Below are positions 1 through 11,869 of a stretch of 64,000 nucleotides of DNA, piece by piece (positions within the stretch are counted from its first letter, which is position 1; each line of letters begins with the position of its first letter). A program made the translations under genes and the position numbers. Source of the DNA: Heliocidaris tuberculata. Lineage: Eukaryota > Echinodermata > Echinoidea > Camarodonta > Echinometridae. The notes beneath the pieces were generated by a model. The model had not been told where the DNA came from. It saw nothing but the letters and a program-made list of their open reading frames with translations, and ran no database searches. The stretch is from NCBI GenBank assembly GCA_025618425.1, contig CM046835.1, positions 19,809,374 through 19,873,373 on the forward strand. Direction: 5' to 3'.

Positions 1-3000
1 TTCGGTTCTCCCTGGTTGATGATAGCGAAGGCTTCCTTGTCATCCCTTCTTTCGAAGTGGGCGTTCTCTGCTTTATAATGCTTCCGATTGAGACGATCTT
101 GGTAGGGGCCTGCTCCTCGTACAGACCAGTAGATTTCTGCCTTGACTTCTTGGCTTTCTCAGGAAACTCATAGATATGGATATCTGCGATAAATATCAGA
201 AGAATATATCATAATAATCATGACTTGTACAGAGCTACTATAAATTGCAACTGTCTATCTTTAGCCAAACAGGATCAAGTTTGACTTTGACTTTCGAAAT
301 GGCAGATCCTGATTGTTTGTTATTAGAGTGTAGCAATTGATCGTAACTTTGACGATTTAGCCAGTCAGGTTCAAGGTTACAGCAGTGACTCCTTAAAAGG
401 TGAGACATAATTGGATAATACATAAAAGCTTGAAAAACACTTCCTAGTGATGGGTTGGAACTCTTTGTAGAACCAGATAACAATGATCACTGATTGTGCC
501 TTCCAGTAATCCAGTAATACTCTTTGACATAATTTAAAAAAAACAACGTATCAGGCAGTCTTTAAGGTTCAGGCAATCTATTACACGTTTAGTCATTTCC
601 ATATTCAAACATTTCAAATTGCGAACCCCGAGGTTTTCTTAATGACTGATTAAAAACAAACAAGTGAAAATATGTAACTTGTGCAACAGCACCTGGTTTG
701 AAAATCCGAGCCGTGTATAAATTCATTGAAAGACAAAATTAGTATATAATATTTCGCAGTGTGACATTCAAGTTAAATTCTCTCTTAATAATGCATTCAT
801 TCTTGCTCTCTCAAAAATGATTGATAAGTTTGGAAATTTTGAAAATTTTCTCATCTTGTGAGCCACTGATCCGGACCGTTCCTGTACCCCGTACGCGTAC
901 AGATCATTGTAACCAACTCGTCACCTGCTGCCCTCATCGATAAGAAGCAGTATGAATGAGACACAGTTGTGTATTGTGGGTCGAGATATTGAGGGAAACC
1001 GGCATTTAATTATGGGGAGGGAAAGGGGGGGGGGGGGGGGGTCGTTGGAAGAAAAGCGCATTGACAAGGCCATTGATTAAGGGGAGGCTGTGAAAAAGGA
1101 GTCACATTGTTTCGTTTCCACGTTCCTTTTACCCCCACTCCCCTTTTCTCGTTTTCTCCTTCCCCCTCAAACCTTTCTTTGCTATTTGGTTGGGGCATAA
1201 TTATGCCCCAGTAGCCCCAGTAGCTACGCCACTGATGGGACCACCTTACCTGATTTGCCCCTGTACATGTTCAAGTTGACCTTCTTGGAAATATCATTTG
1301 TCATGGCGTCCATGTAGTCTTCCCAATATGCATCCGGTTCACAAGCCAGTTTGGTTGCTATGACAACCTCGACGTCCATGTAGGCAGGCAGGAAGACTAC
1401 TTTGAGATTGATGTCCCCTGTATGGGCAAAATGGATATTCAATTATGCGCATGTGATAAGGAACTAGATATTGGCGATCTATAAATTCCCGGCTTGGATT
1501 GGTAGAATTGGAATATGAATTACCTACCATTGAGGCGTATCGTGAAACATCGATCAAAAATTGCGAAATTAGACACAAGTCGTAATCCTAGCTATTTTGG
1601 AGCAATTTTCATGTAGTTGAGAGTGAAACATTCATGGAACATTGACGGCGGGTTTAGAGAAAGTATATAACGAGGATCGGCAGAGGCATTCAAATGTTTG
1701 ATGCAAAATTTTGGATTTTAGGGTGGCGGGCAATTCGTTTAAATTTCAAGCTCTAGGGAATTCTCGGTCAACTTCTCGACAGATTTCCCTATTCAAAATC
1801 CTGACGGATAGTCAGTTTTTAGAAAATGGAACACAGCCACCAATTATCAACACAAGCCACTTTCCAAACAAAGCTTTAAACTAATGTGTAAGATAGCGTT
1901 AAGCTCAATAGCTACTTTTATCAAAATTAGAGAAACATCACCGTCAAGCGCGTCGAAGTTAACAGCACTTATTGTCATCAGGGGCGTCGCTAGAACATTT
2001 TGAATGGGGATGTGATACCCAAATTTGCTGACAAAATGCTGCACCCTAATCTCCCCCCACAAATAATAATAAAAGAAAATCGCAGATACAGAGATCTTGA
2101 TCATATGGGCCCATTTTCGAAAGGGAGGGGGCTGACGCCTTTTGCCCTAATATCAATTTTCAATTTCTAATTTTTTGCGAGCGAGAGAAGTGAAAATGTA
2201 CAGAAGTTACATAAAGAAGTTACACAGTTATCCGGGAACCTCGTTGCCCAAATATGTGGATATTCTGGCACCTCGCTGCCCAAATATGAATTGATGGTTG
2301 CCCGAATATCGGAACTTTGAAAATCCTGGGGGGGGGGATGCAGCCCACTGCTGAAGGGGGAAGCATTTTGCCCGAATATTAACTTTCCAATGTTTTTGCG
2401 AGCGAAGCGAGCGAGCAAAAAATTTGTCATTTTTCCTTCTTTTTCTTTCATTTCCTCCTTTTCTTTCTGTTTTTGTTTTCCTTTCCGTCCCTTTTCTTTT
2501 TTCTTTTCTTTTCTTTTTTCATTCTCCTTTCTCCTTTCTCTTATTTTCCTTTTCTCTTTCTTCTTTTCTCTCCCTTTTTCCCCTCCTTTTTTTTTTGGCA
2601 GACAGAGGTGGCGCAATTTTGAGTGGGTGGTGTGACACCCGCACACCCCCTCTAGCGACGCTCCTGATCGTCATAAATCGGTACATATTTTGTCAGCGAC
2701 AATAATCGCCACAGCGACTCTAAGCCCACTTCTTTGTCGAACCCTAAACTTAGTAAAAAGTTATAGAGATTGAAGACCTACAGCTCCTTAGCACCATGAA
2801 TACCATGATTATTAGTGCCGATGTAGTAATCATCATCATCGTCGTCGTCTTCGGCATCATTATAATCGGCAGCACAATATCTAAGCTATACTTTTTTCGC
2901 TTTGAGACATGTGGCACGATTACTGTTTTATATTGCTGTCGTTGATGATATTTGCCAGTGATCCCACTGCCTATTCAAGTGTATATTGCATAATGTTCTT

Positions 3001-4653
3001 TCTAAATAATATCGCTGCAACAGAATACGATGTTTGTGTAATTCATACCATCACTGATCCTGTTGGCCTTGAAGATCCTGACTCGAGTCATTTCCTTGGT
3101 CTTGAAGTCACCTTCGATCAAGGGTCCTGACTGTTCCTCTCCCGTGATCTTGATCTGCATGTCGTCCTTCTTAGCGAAGGAGAACTTCTTTGGAAGTTTC
3201 TCCGCATCGACAATCTCACTCATGTACATCGACCTGCGTTTTTCTGTTTGGAGGTCACAGAGAAAATGGAAAAACTTATCTCGATGATGCTTTCAGTCCA
3301 TAACCATGATTAATGGTTTATTAGAAATTTCGTAATATATTTCTTTTTTTTAAAAATTGCATTCGTCAGCAAAGACAAACGGTTATACTAGATATTAAAC
3401 AAACGTGTACTTTCTGCGATTTGCCATTCTAAAAGATCCTCACAGCAGTGGAGTAGGAAAACATAAAAATATTTTGTATAGTAAAAGTATTGTCTCTATT
3501 AACATAGTATATAAATATGTACATGGCCTTAATGACGAAATAATAGTAAGTCTCAGGTAGAACCATTAAAAACAATCTCCAAGAAATGTTTCGACAAACA
3601 TACCTTTCTTGTTTTTGACTTCGAATTTGGCACCAATATGAACAGGAAAACTCCAGTGTCTGCCCTTCGAGTCTGTTGCGATAACTCTCCTCTGTCTCTC
3701 CTCTCCGTCTATCCGCAGAATCTAGAGGGGATGAAGAATAAAATAGCGACATTTATATCATCTTTACTGATCTGATTAAACGACTTTATGATTTCATCAA
3801 TTTTCATCATTTGGGATTTCGTATTCAGCTAAATCATTTATGGATTTATTATCATCAGGAGCGTGTTACACCGAACATTTACCTTGTATATCACCTAATC
3901 ACACTTGCACCGCGATCATCATACTTATGATGCATATAGTTCTCACCCTAGGTTTTCTTTGCTCGAAGAATATTATCCCTCTCGTACTACATATGAATGT
4001 ACCATTGTGATACCATTATGTGTTCTTTTTATCAGTATCACCATCATCAAAATCATCATTACCACCTCCAGAATGACTACCATCGTCACCACATAATCTT
4101 CAGTCTCGCCACCACCATCATCTTCAGTCTCGCAACCACAATCAACTTCAGTCTCGTCACCACCACCATCTTCAGTCTCATCACATTCATCACCTTCAGT
4201 CTCGTCATCACCATCACCTTCAGTCTCGTCACCACCATCATCCTCAGTCTCGTCACCATCATCACCTTCAGTTTCGTCACCATCACCACCTTCAGTCTCG
4301 TCACCATCATCACCTTCAGTCTCGTCACCATCATCACCTTCAGTCTCGTCACCACCACCATCACCGTCAGTCTCGTCACCACCATCATCTTCAGTCTCGT
4401 CACCACCATCACCGTCAGTCTTGTCACCACCATCATCTTCAGTCTCGTCACCACCATCATCTTCAGTCTTGTCACCACCATCATCTTCAGTCTCGTCACC
4501 ACCATCACCTTCAGTCTCGTCATCATCAGCACCTTCAGTTTCGTCACCATCAGCACCTTCAGTCTCGTCACCATCAACATCTTCAGTCTCGTCACCATCA
4601 TCACCTTCAGTCTCGTCATAACCATTTAATTTCAGCATTATTGCCATAACACT

Positions 4654-4684
<31 letters not shown>

Positions 4685-5003
4685 CCACCACCACCACCAC
4701 TACCATCATCACCATCATCAACATCATCATCAACATCATCATCACACAATCACTAACATAATCATCACAATTATCATCATCATAATCATCATCCCTCACC
4801 ATTATCACCATCATTATCCTAACCATCGCCGACATTCTCATTACCTCCCCTTTGGCAAACTTCTCCTTGTGTTCCATATCGTCCGACCCCTTGACCACCT
4901 TAATGAGAAGCGGGAATTCAAAATAAGCTGGTAGTTCTCGGAGTCTGAAAGCCTTGTCCGTCCACATGATCTCCCTCACCCTCTTGTAGTTTACCTCTTC
5001 CAT
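1..5003 (-). CDS. CABIT-domain adaptor protein (THEMIS/GAREM-like), 5' part, partial at left edge
   Basis: Five exons on the minus strand: 5003-4845, 3721-3604, 3243-3049, 1417-1250 and 183-1 (open at the edge), with intron phases 0,1,1,1 and GT-AG borders. The model starts at ATG 5003-5001 and gives at least 274 residues. Residues about 24-95 look like the first half of a CABIT domain: LPAYFEFPLLIKVVKG, a short linker, then ILRIDGEERQRRVIATDSKG and FPVHIGAKFEV. Residues 95-215 continue with SEIVDAEKLPKKFSF and VFLPAYMDVEVV. The last visible exon is Ser/Pro/Lys-rich with tyrosines (IYEFPEKAKK, LYEEQAP), as expected of the docking tail after a CABIT domain. CABIT proteins are cytoplasmic signalling adaptors in antigen-receptor or growth-factor pathways. 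That role is family knowledge; the specific orthologue is not determined. An upstream coding exon cannot be excluded because the bases before ATG could also form a weak acceptor. The third exon must use the upstream of two AGs (after CCAAACAG) to hold frame. Confidence 0.72.
1975..2670. repeat. Dispersed repeat, GGGGCGTCGCTAG-type
   Basis: The phrase AGGGGCGTCGCTAG near 1980 recurs in inverted form at about 2652-2665 (CTCTAGCGACGCTCCTG). Between them are repeated CCCAAATATG and GCCCGAATAT phrases, which also occur near 46930-46980. I read this as an old interspersed element in an intron of the CABIT gene. Its class is unknown. Confidence 0.45.
2425..2598. repeat. CTTTT/TTCTTTT-rich polypyrimidine tract
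   Basis: This is a long run of T and C in imperfect TTTTC units inside the intron between the third and fourth exons of the CABIT gene. Open frames through it read as poly-Phe/Ser or Lys/Glu and are composition artefacts. Confidence 0.8.
4088..4622. repeat. 24-bp minisatellite in first intron of the CABIT gene
   Basis: About 22 tandem units of roughly 24 bp, consensus CTTCAGTCTCGTCACCACCA plus TCAT, cover the stretch. Many units differ by single C/T and A/C changes. Because the unit is a multiple of three, every frame stays open on both strands, giving long repeats of Asp-Glu-Thr-Glu or Thr-Arg-Leu-Lys. These frames have no exon borders and lie inside the intron between exons at 5003-4845 and 3721-3604, so I do not call them coding. 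Confidence 0.9.
4650..4800. repeat. (CAT)n/(CAC)n trinucleotide tract
   Basis: Imperfect CAT and CAC repeats follow directly on the 24-bp minisatellite within the same intron. The long Asp- or Met/Val-rich frames across it are artefacts. Confidence 0.85.
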
Positions 5004-7359
5004 CTTTGGTTGATATCTAACCTCTCACCTCCTCCTCCGATCCGAATCCAGGCACTTCGCCACAAAGGGCGTCAGTCATATGAGTAATCTATGGAGCCTG
5101 TTGCACCAGTTTCGTGATCAGATCCCAAAATGTCGCCCAAAATCGAAATCCTCCGTTATCGCTGGTCACCTTTTGTTATGTACCATAAACAGTACAGCTA
5201 GTACTCGATGAAAGCTTGAATCAGTTTATCTCACGAGCTAACAAATCAGTAGAATCTGCACAGGATGATATGACATTTATTATATATTACTTTATTTTAT
5301 TTTTGTTACATACAAATTGAATTTGTATCCAACTTATTTAGTTTTCTCATAAGTCCATGTGTGTATTCATAATTGTATATATTCTTTATTCTGTATTTTA
5401 TTACTGTAAATTGTTTGTAAAAAGAAAATTAACAATTCAGCCTTTGGCGGCGAAGAAATTTTGATAGATAAACCATTTCGATCAATTCAATCGATCAATC
5501 AAATCAAATAACGCGAACAAATTGTGTTTTTAGAAACTTCCGTGTAATACAACCTCACTTTCTACATTGTAGCACGTTTTAACCAGGAAATCTTACAGTA
5601 CCAAATACATGCCACAATATCTTGGAAACCCTGTTACCATGGTCACAAGCATATCACATCTTTATGATCGTTCGACAATATCAATTTCAATTTCAAAGGT
5701 GAATTTCAATGGTCCATAAAGCCATATGGCTTCAACGAAGGATTTTCTAATTCCCACATTCATCATAACCATAGATATCAAATTTATTTCCCTTTTCAGG
5801 GGCCGGATTAACAAAAAAAAAAAAAAGGGGGGGTCAATATTTTTATTAAATATCTGGTGAAGTCAGAATCCCCCAAGAAAACGTGTGTAAGAAAAGCAGG
5901 GCCAAATCCAGGATTTTTAAAGGGGGGCTTAATTCACAAAATTTTCGTACAAGTAACAAAATAATGATCAAAAAATGATAACAGATGAAAAAATAACACT
6001 TTCCGGGTGATTATAGGGTCGAAAATATGAAAAGGGGACATTTCGTGTGGGTTGTGTAGTAAATAAGGCAAGCCATTTGGATTTAAAAAGGAGGGACGAG
6101 CCAGTTGTGCACCCCCCCCCAAAAAAAAAAAAATCTCCTGGCAGCGAGTAAAGTACCACATTTCCTATTAATGAATTGTGATACTATTCGGTTTGCAGAA
6201 AAGGGCCACTTGAATTGCTGAACTTATTGAACTGTCTACATTCCGAGATATGACTACAAGCATGTACATGTAAGGTCGGTGATCCGTAAACATGGATATC
6301 ATTTAGATTATTTACAAGGTAACTGTGTTTTATCGGGATCCACGTTGGCAAGTATACTTAGCTACTGGACGTTTATTATCGGGTGTTATGGTAACGAATG
6401 TTTGTTTTTGTCAGTCAGTGGAATGCATTAATTGGTCACTGTTCAACCGTCAGATTAGCAATAATTACAAACATACATGTAGAGCTGTCCGTTGTCTATA
6501 CCTTAAGCCAATTGCATACATAGGTTAATACCAAGTGGATGACATGTAAAGTCCTATACAATTCTGAGGTATTGATTTTGTACCGGGTGGAAATCGGGGG
6601 GGGGGGGCACTCAGTATATAGTGTGCGGTGGGCATGTGACGCAGAGAAGACCCCCATTTTTACACTCAAATTTCCGTTTCAAAGCATAGCATTTTTTTCT
6701 TAATGAGAAAAAGAAGGGAGAAAACCGTTCCAAACACCGCTATTTTTTTTTTACATTCCGTCGTTCCGGCCGTTCTGGCCCGTCCCGGCCCGTTTCGAAG
6801 GATATCATTTTTGGTGAAAAGTTGAAAACAAGTTCCGATGATCCTTATATTTCAATAACATCCAGTTCCGTAGCATTGTAATCCAGTTCCAAAGACCCCC
6901 TTTTCCCCAAAATATTAGTTCCGAAGACCATCCTTTTCATGATACGCTCGTTCCGAAGCCCCCCTTTTTTGTCTTGCCTACGGCACATACCTACCATAGG
7001 GAGGGGGTACCCCAATCAATGTGCCTGCTCTCTAGTCAGCTTACAATGCATAGAGGCTTGGTTATTCATTTTGTTCCGTAACAATTGGTGTTCATTTCGA
7101 AAAATATGCCTTATAACCTTGTTTGAATAAATAGTCCTACCTTCCCATTCATCTTGTTTTTAACACAATCACTTTGAAATTTTAAAGGAAGCAGTTTTTC
7201 TTTGTACATGTATTTAAATAAGAAAATAAGAAATAGGATGAAAATATGATTTTAAATACTTGATTTTAGAAGCACTCTACATGCAGAAGAAGGAGCAGAG
7301 TACTATATATGGATGGATAGTCTGCAGAGATGGTATGAGGAGAGAGGAGTGAAAGACCA
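5004..7359. other. Gene-free stretch with dispersed repeats
   Basis: No exon with coherent splice borders was found. About 5800-6135 holds an element starting near GGGGCCGGATTAAC and containing CCAAATCCAGGATTTTTAAA; it resembles 16770-16995 (GGTCCAGGATTTT to AAATCCGCCAC). About 6595-7020 holds a G-run followed by GGCACTCAGTATATAG and several GTTCCGAAGACC phrases, probably another interspersed repeat. Confidence 0.5.
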
Positions 7360-7508
7360 GGGCCCTGTTTCAGAAAACTTGTTATCAATAACAAGTTACG
7401 ATAGTTGTTATAAGCTACTGAAATCCTTGCATTTGATTGGCGGAGAGCAAAATTTTGTCATAGAAATGTGGCAGTTGTTATTGATAACAAGTTCATGAAA
7501 CGGAGCCC
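7360..7508 (-). mobile_element. Foldback MITE, GGGCCC/TTGTTATC termini
   Basis: A palindromic element. The left end GGGCCCTGTTTCAGAAAACTT pairs with the right end AAGTTCATGAAACGGAGCCC, and the inner AACTTGTTATCAATAACAAG arms match too. The core contains GTTATAAGCTACTGAAATCC, the reverse complement of the core of the elements at 9015 and 48469. It has no coding capacity, as expected of a MITE. Confidence 0.75.
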
Positions 7509-7555
7509 AGGGAATGGAGCTAATCAAAAGAGAGTGTTGAGGATAGATATAGCCC

Positions 7556-7585
7556 TACAAAGAGAGAGAGAAAGAGAAAGAGAGA

Positions 7586-7620
<35 letters not shown>
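7556..7620. repeat. (GA)n microsatellite
   Basis: Near-pure AGAGAG dinucleotide run with a few AAAG interruptions, just after the foldback element. Confidence 0.95.
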
Positions 7621-7622
<2 letters not shown>

Positions 7623-8574
7623 TACAGATGAAACAGCGTATCTCACATACTGATAATTTATGCCTACATGTGTATGTACACATAAAGGAAATATATATAC
7701 AGATATCGTTTTGATATATCGCTCCAAATATCATAAGTGTTCCAGGAAAGGCACATATCCACGATGATAATGACTTCACATACATTAGTCTACTATTGTT
7801 CAGTCGTCTTTCATTTGGATAGCTATAGTATTTTAACCACCTTATGAATTTTCTGCTGCCTTTTAAATTTTTATCAAGCTTCTTTTATAAATCTCACTTT
7901 CGTTCTTTTTATCCTCTCCGTTTAGATTTCTTTTATTATTTGATGAATGCTTTATATATATATGTATTCTATCTATTGTTATCAACATTTATTATTGATA
8001 AATTTTTGTGTGTACTCATCAAACCACTAGTTTTTTAGATAAGTTCCATATGAGTCAGAAATATTGTGCACCTGTTTTGGTTTCAAACGCGGATGATCAG
8101 ATTTTATTATTCAATGATTTACAAAAGACCAAAACCAAATAACTCACAATGATTGTCTGATACGAAGAAAATAAGACACACAACGTGTTCGAAAACCACC
8201 TAGCCACATAAAATGTATTTCATGAAATTACACTGCACTGTCTACACGACACTTGTATCGAGCTTGGCAACTTATCTAAAAATTATACATAAAACCACAA
8301 ACCAAAAGCCTATATAAAAATGATAATAACAAGGAATCACGGTGCAATGATTTGGAGCATTGCAAAATTCAATTATTTTTTTTCTTATGAAGTTTTAGCC
8401 TACGTACTGAATGTGATAATATATTCAATAAAAGGAAAGCACTTGACAAAGGTTGGAATTTGGATACAAGTACACAGAGTGCCCTTATTTTTCGGCAAAC
8501 AATCTGGCATTTTCAGGCCTAACTTAGCGATATTTCGTCACTTTTTTACCCAGAACATTAAACAGCAAGTTCAA

Positions 8575-8795
8575 TGTCGAAAGGTCCACAAGACCGACGG
8601 CCCACGAGACCGACTACCTAAGAATTTCCAAAAACCAACCAAACCGACCAAGAAACACGTATATAAGGAAAGATAGAAAAATATCGGTCTCATGGACCGG
8701 CGATCTCGTGAGCCGTCGGTCTGGTGTACTCTTTAAAAAGTTGTCAGGAGACTCAAGAGACCAACGATATAGTCGGTCTCATGGACTGTAGCCCA
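8575..8795. repeat. AGACCGAC-rich dispersed repeat
   Basis: Multiple inverted and direct copies of AGACCGAC/GTCGGTCT, with GGCCCACGAGACCGAC on the left and CGTGAGCCGTCGGTCT on the right, form an imperfect palindrome. A related copy lies at about 49580-49890 in an esterase intron. No coding potential is seen. Confidence 0.6.
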
Positions 8796-9014
8796 GCAAC
8801 CCCTAGGGTAAGTTCTCATACAGGGTTATCACTAGACGGACGATCATCTCCTAGGGCAAAGTTTTGTACAAAATGGTCGTAATTCCCTTATTTGTGAACA
8901 AGTATTTTGGTAAGGTAGTGATGGTCCAGGCGACAGTTTTTCTACACAGGGAGTTGTCCATTGATAATAATCAGGGATGCTTGTCCGAGTGGTAAAGCAT
9001 AAGGAATTTGTCCC

Positions 9015-9153
9015 GGGGAGCGTTTCATCAAGTGTCTTGTCAGTGATTTTTGAAGACAAATTTTCTCTCAGCCAATCAGATGCAAGGATTTCAGTAGCTT
9101 ATAACAGTTGTCTGTAAAAAATCACTGACAAAACGCTTGATGAAACGCTCCCC
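9015..9153 (+). mobile_element. Foldback MITE, GGGGAGCGTTTCATCAAG termini
   Basis: The terminal inverted repeats GGGGAGCGTTTCATCAAG and CTTGATGAAACGCTCCCC are perfect, and the arms extend inward through GTCAGTGATTTTT. The core CAGCCAATCAGATGCAAGGA is shared with the element at 48469-48616 (one base different) and, reversed, at 7360-7508, although the terminal sequences of this copy differ from theirs. Confidence 0.85.
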
Positions 9154-9692
9154 TGGTGCATGTATTCGCCCGGTGGTGGTAGAGTCAAGATGATAATCGT
9201 CTGGATACGGATAGTGACCTATCCTTATTGAATTAGAAATATGCTACTATTATCTCTCGAGTGCTACGTCTCTTTACTAACCACATGAGTAATATTTACA
9301 TGGACAACATGTCAATATTTGAATATCATCTATGACTCATAAATAAAGTTCTGCCCAAATATGTCTGTATTTTTAATAGCAAAATCGATTTCTTGCTCTC
9401 GTTTAATGGCTGATGGCCTGTCTACGATGACAGCTGGAAGAAGGCATTTTAAAGGGAAAATTAATATCATCTCTTGGTGAGGCAAATCGAGAATAAATGG
9501 TTTCAATGGTATTGTACATAGCTTGGTCGACAACCGATTAGTCCATGAATGAATCTGTGTATGATACACATACTAGGTGTAAAAAAAGTTTACAACTTTG
9601 TTTGTTAATAACACAAAAGTTATAACTCTTGTTGGACTGATGTTTTTACATTTTAGAGTTGAAGGATGTAAACTGTATTTGAATTAAGTTTT

Positions 9693-10030
9693 ATGACATT
9701 TCTTTGAATACTATTTTTAAAACAATGCTCTGAATATTAAATTAGATTTTCATTTTTTTGACAAATCAAGGCCACGTGTATCACTAATTAATTCAGAGCG
9801 CAATTTCCATTGCGCATTGCTGCAATGCACAAGTCCTCTTTTAACCCAGAGTCTTGAATCATTAATGATACTGGATAGCAAAAGGTTGGCAGAAATGACA
9901 GTTGTGATGCACAATTATTGTGTTCTGAATTGATCACTGACCCACACAGATTTATGTTGTCACAAGTTTTCAAAAAGTGAAAATCTAATTGAATATTCAG
10001 AGCATTATTTAAAGAATAGTAATGAAGGAA
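9693..10030. mobile_element. Foldback element with ~60-bp arms
   Basis: The left arm (ATACTATTTTTAAAACAATGC, then TTAGATTTTCATTTTTTTGA) pairs with the right arm (AAAGTGAAAATCTAATTGAA, then GCATTATTTAAAGAATAGTA). A diverged relative is at about 34340-34610. There is no open frame, so it is probably a non-autonomous DNA element. Confidence 0.65.
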
Positions 10031-10463
10031 ACTTCACAAAACTAATTCCAAATAAATTTGACATTCTTCAATTGTATATTTTGAAAACCAGAGCTGATTC
10101 GAGTTTTAACTTTTGAGCTTTTAATGATGAAAAGTGTTATTTTTTTTAAATTTAGTGAACTCTCCAACAATATATCGGTATGTTGTACTTTTCCTGTAGA
10201 TTCTATATTCTCGAAATTGAGTTCTCGAGACTTCCTGCATTCCTTATAGTATGTGCTTTTATATCACAGTTCTCATACACCTCCACAAAAACGAATCAGA
10301 CATTTTGGTCTAATCAAAGAAATGCATATACAATGCTTCCGTTGTCATAAAGGTGTTTCCATGGAAGGCTAACAAGGAAATGATCACATTACCACATGTG
10401 AAAAATTAACCTGCCCTATAAGAGGCCTCTGAATTTTGATACCGTATCATTTCCGTGAACAAA

Positions 10464-10474
10464 AAAAGAATATA

Positions 10475-10542
<68 letters not shown>

Positions 10543-10648
10543 TTAAATTTCCTGAGTATCCTGCGTCATCTTTGGTTTGAATTCATCCCACTATGTTCTA
10601 TATCACCCAAACCAAAGCGAATGGTAAAAGTAGACTCAACATCATCAC

Positions 10649-10745
<97 letters not shown>

Positions 10746-10760
10746 TTATATATATATATA
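10464..10760. repeat. (TA)n and (TG)n microsatellites
   Basis: Two long AT runs (about 10470-10539 and 10650-10713), the second followed by a GT run and more TA. The 81-codon frame through it is an Ile-Tyr artefact. A third TA run is at about 10894-10927. Confidence 0.95.
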
Positions 10761-10892
10761 GCAATAACTGAATATTATAACCATGCATGTTCAACGTCAG
10801 CATTTATTTACGCCAAATGTAATTGTTTTGTCGTTTGAGTGGCGTACATATTTCAAATAAGAACGTTAGTATTACCTTTTGAAATATAGTGA

Positions 10893-10927
<35 letters not shown>

Positions 10928-10930
<3 letters not shown>

Positions 10931-11829
10931 CCATAAGTATGCAAGAAATTATGAAAATTCTTAAGTGCAGAATTTTGTTAAAAGCAGCAACTATTTGAAG
11001 GCGCGCTTATTTGAATGGTTTATGAAATACAAGTTTATTATATCCTGTATTTTAGCGAAAAGCGAATTCAGCATTCTTGACATCAATCCTACTTGAGTTA
11101 AGTTTAAATTTGTAATAGTAATATGTTCCTTTTTTCACTCTGGAATATGACACTACTCGTCATCTATATTTGTAAAAATTTTAAAAAGATATAACAGCTG
11201 TCCATCCGTTCAAAAAAAGAGAAAATTACCATGATTACAACAAACTAAATTAAAGTCCAAACTGACGGACTTCTTAAAAATATATTATAAACACGATTTT
11301 ACATTTATCTCTTCAGGGCCAGGCAAAATGCACTGGTCATATAATTAGTGCAAATTTCGCTCTTTAAGGGTTAAACTGGATTTTCAAGTAAAAGTTTTTT
11401 TGTAGTAAAGGCCAAGACACCGTCATGGCCATTTTTTATATTATTGTGGTTATCTTTGGTTCAGTGGCTTAATATGAAATTACAATGTTACCAAGTTTTT
11501 GGAATATACTACTCTTCAAATTAGACTAATCTTGGATTATGGTGGCAAAAAGTGGGGTGCATGCCGCAATAATAACTTTAATGACGTAAAGATTTAAAAG
11601 AAAGTTTTAACAAAATACTGACACGGAAGTAGTCCGGATTGCCAGAGAATAGAACAGTTTAACAGATTTAAAGTGGTGACGATGGGATTAAACAAGGGGT
11701 GATAAAGGGTGAACAAACAATACCATCACTGGACTTCGGTGACGGACCAATGGTTTTCAACAAAATAAGACCACAACATTCCACAAGTCCAAAAATCGGA
11801 CCTAAAGTGTGTGTGTGGGGGGGGGGGGG

Positions 11830-11869
<40 letters not shown>

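Noticed and set aside
3973..4749. 258-codon Asp/Glu/Thr-rich frame and 210/179-codon frames over it
   Set aside because: All arise from a 24-bp minisatellite and CAT repeats inside an intron, and all frames are equally open.
10593..10838. 81-codon Ile/Tyr-rich frame
   Set aside because: Translation of a TA/TG microsatellite.
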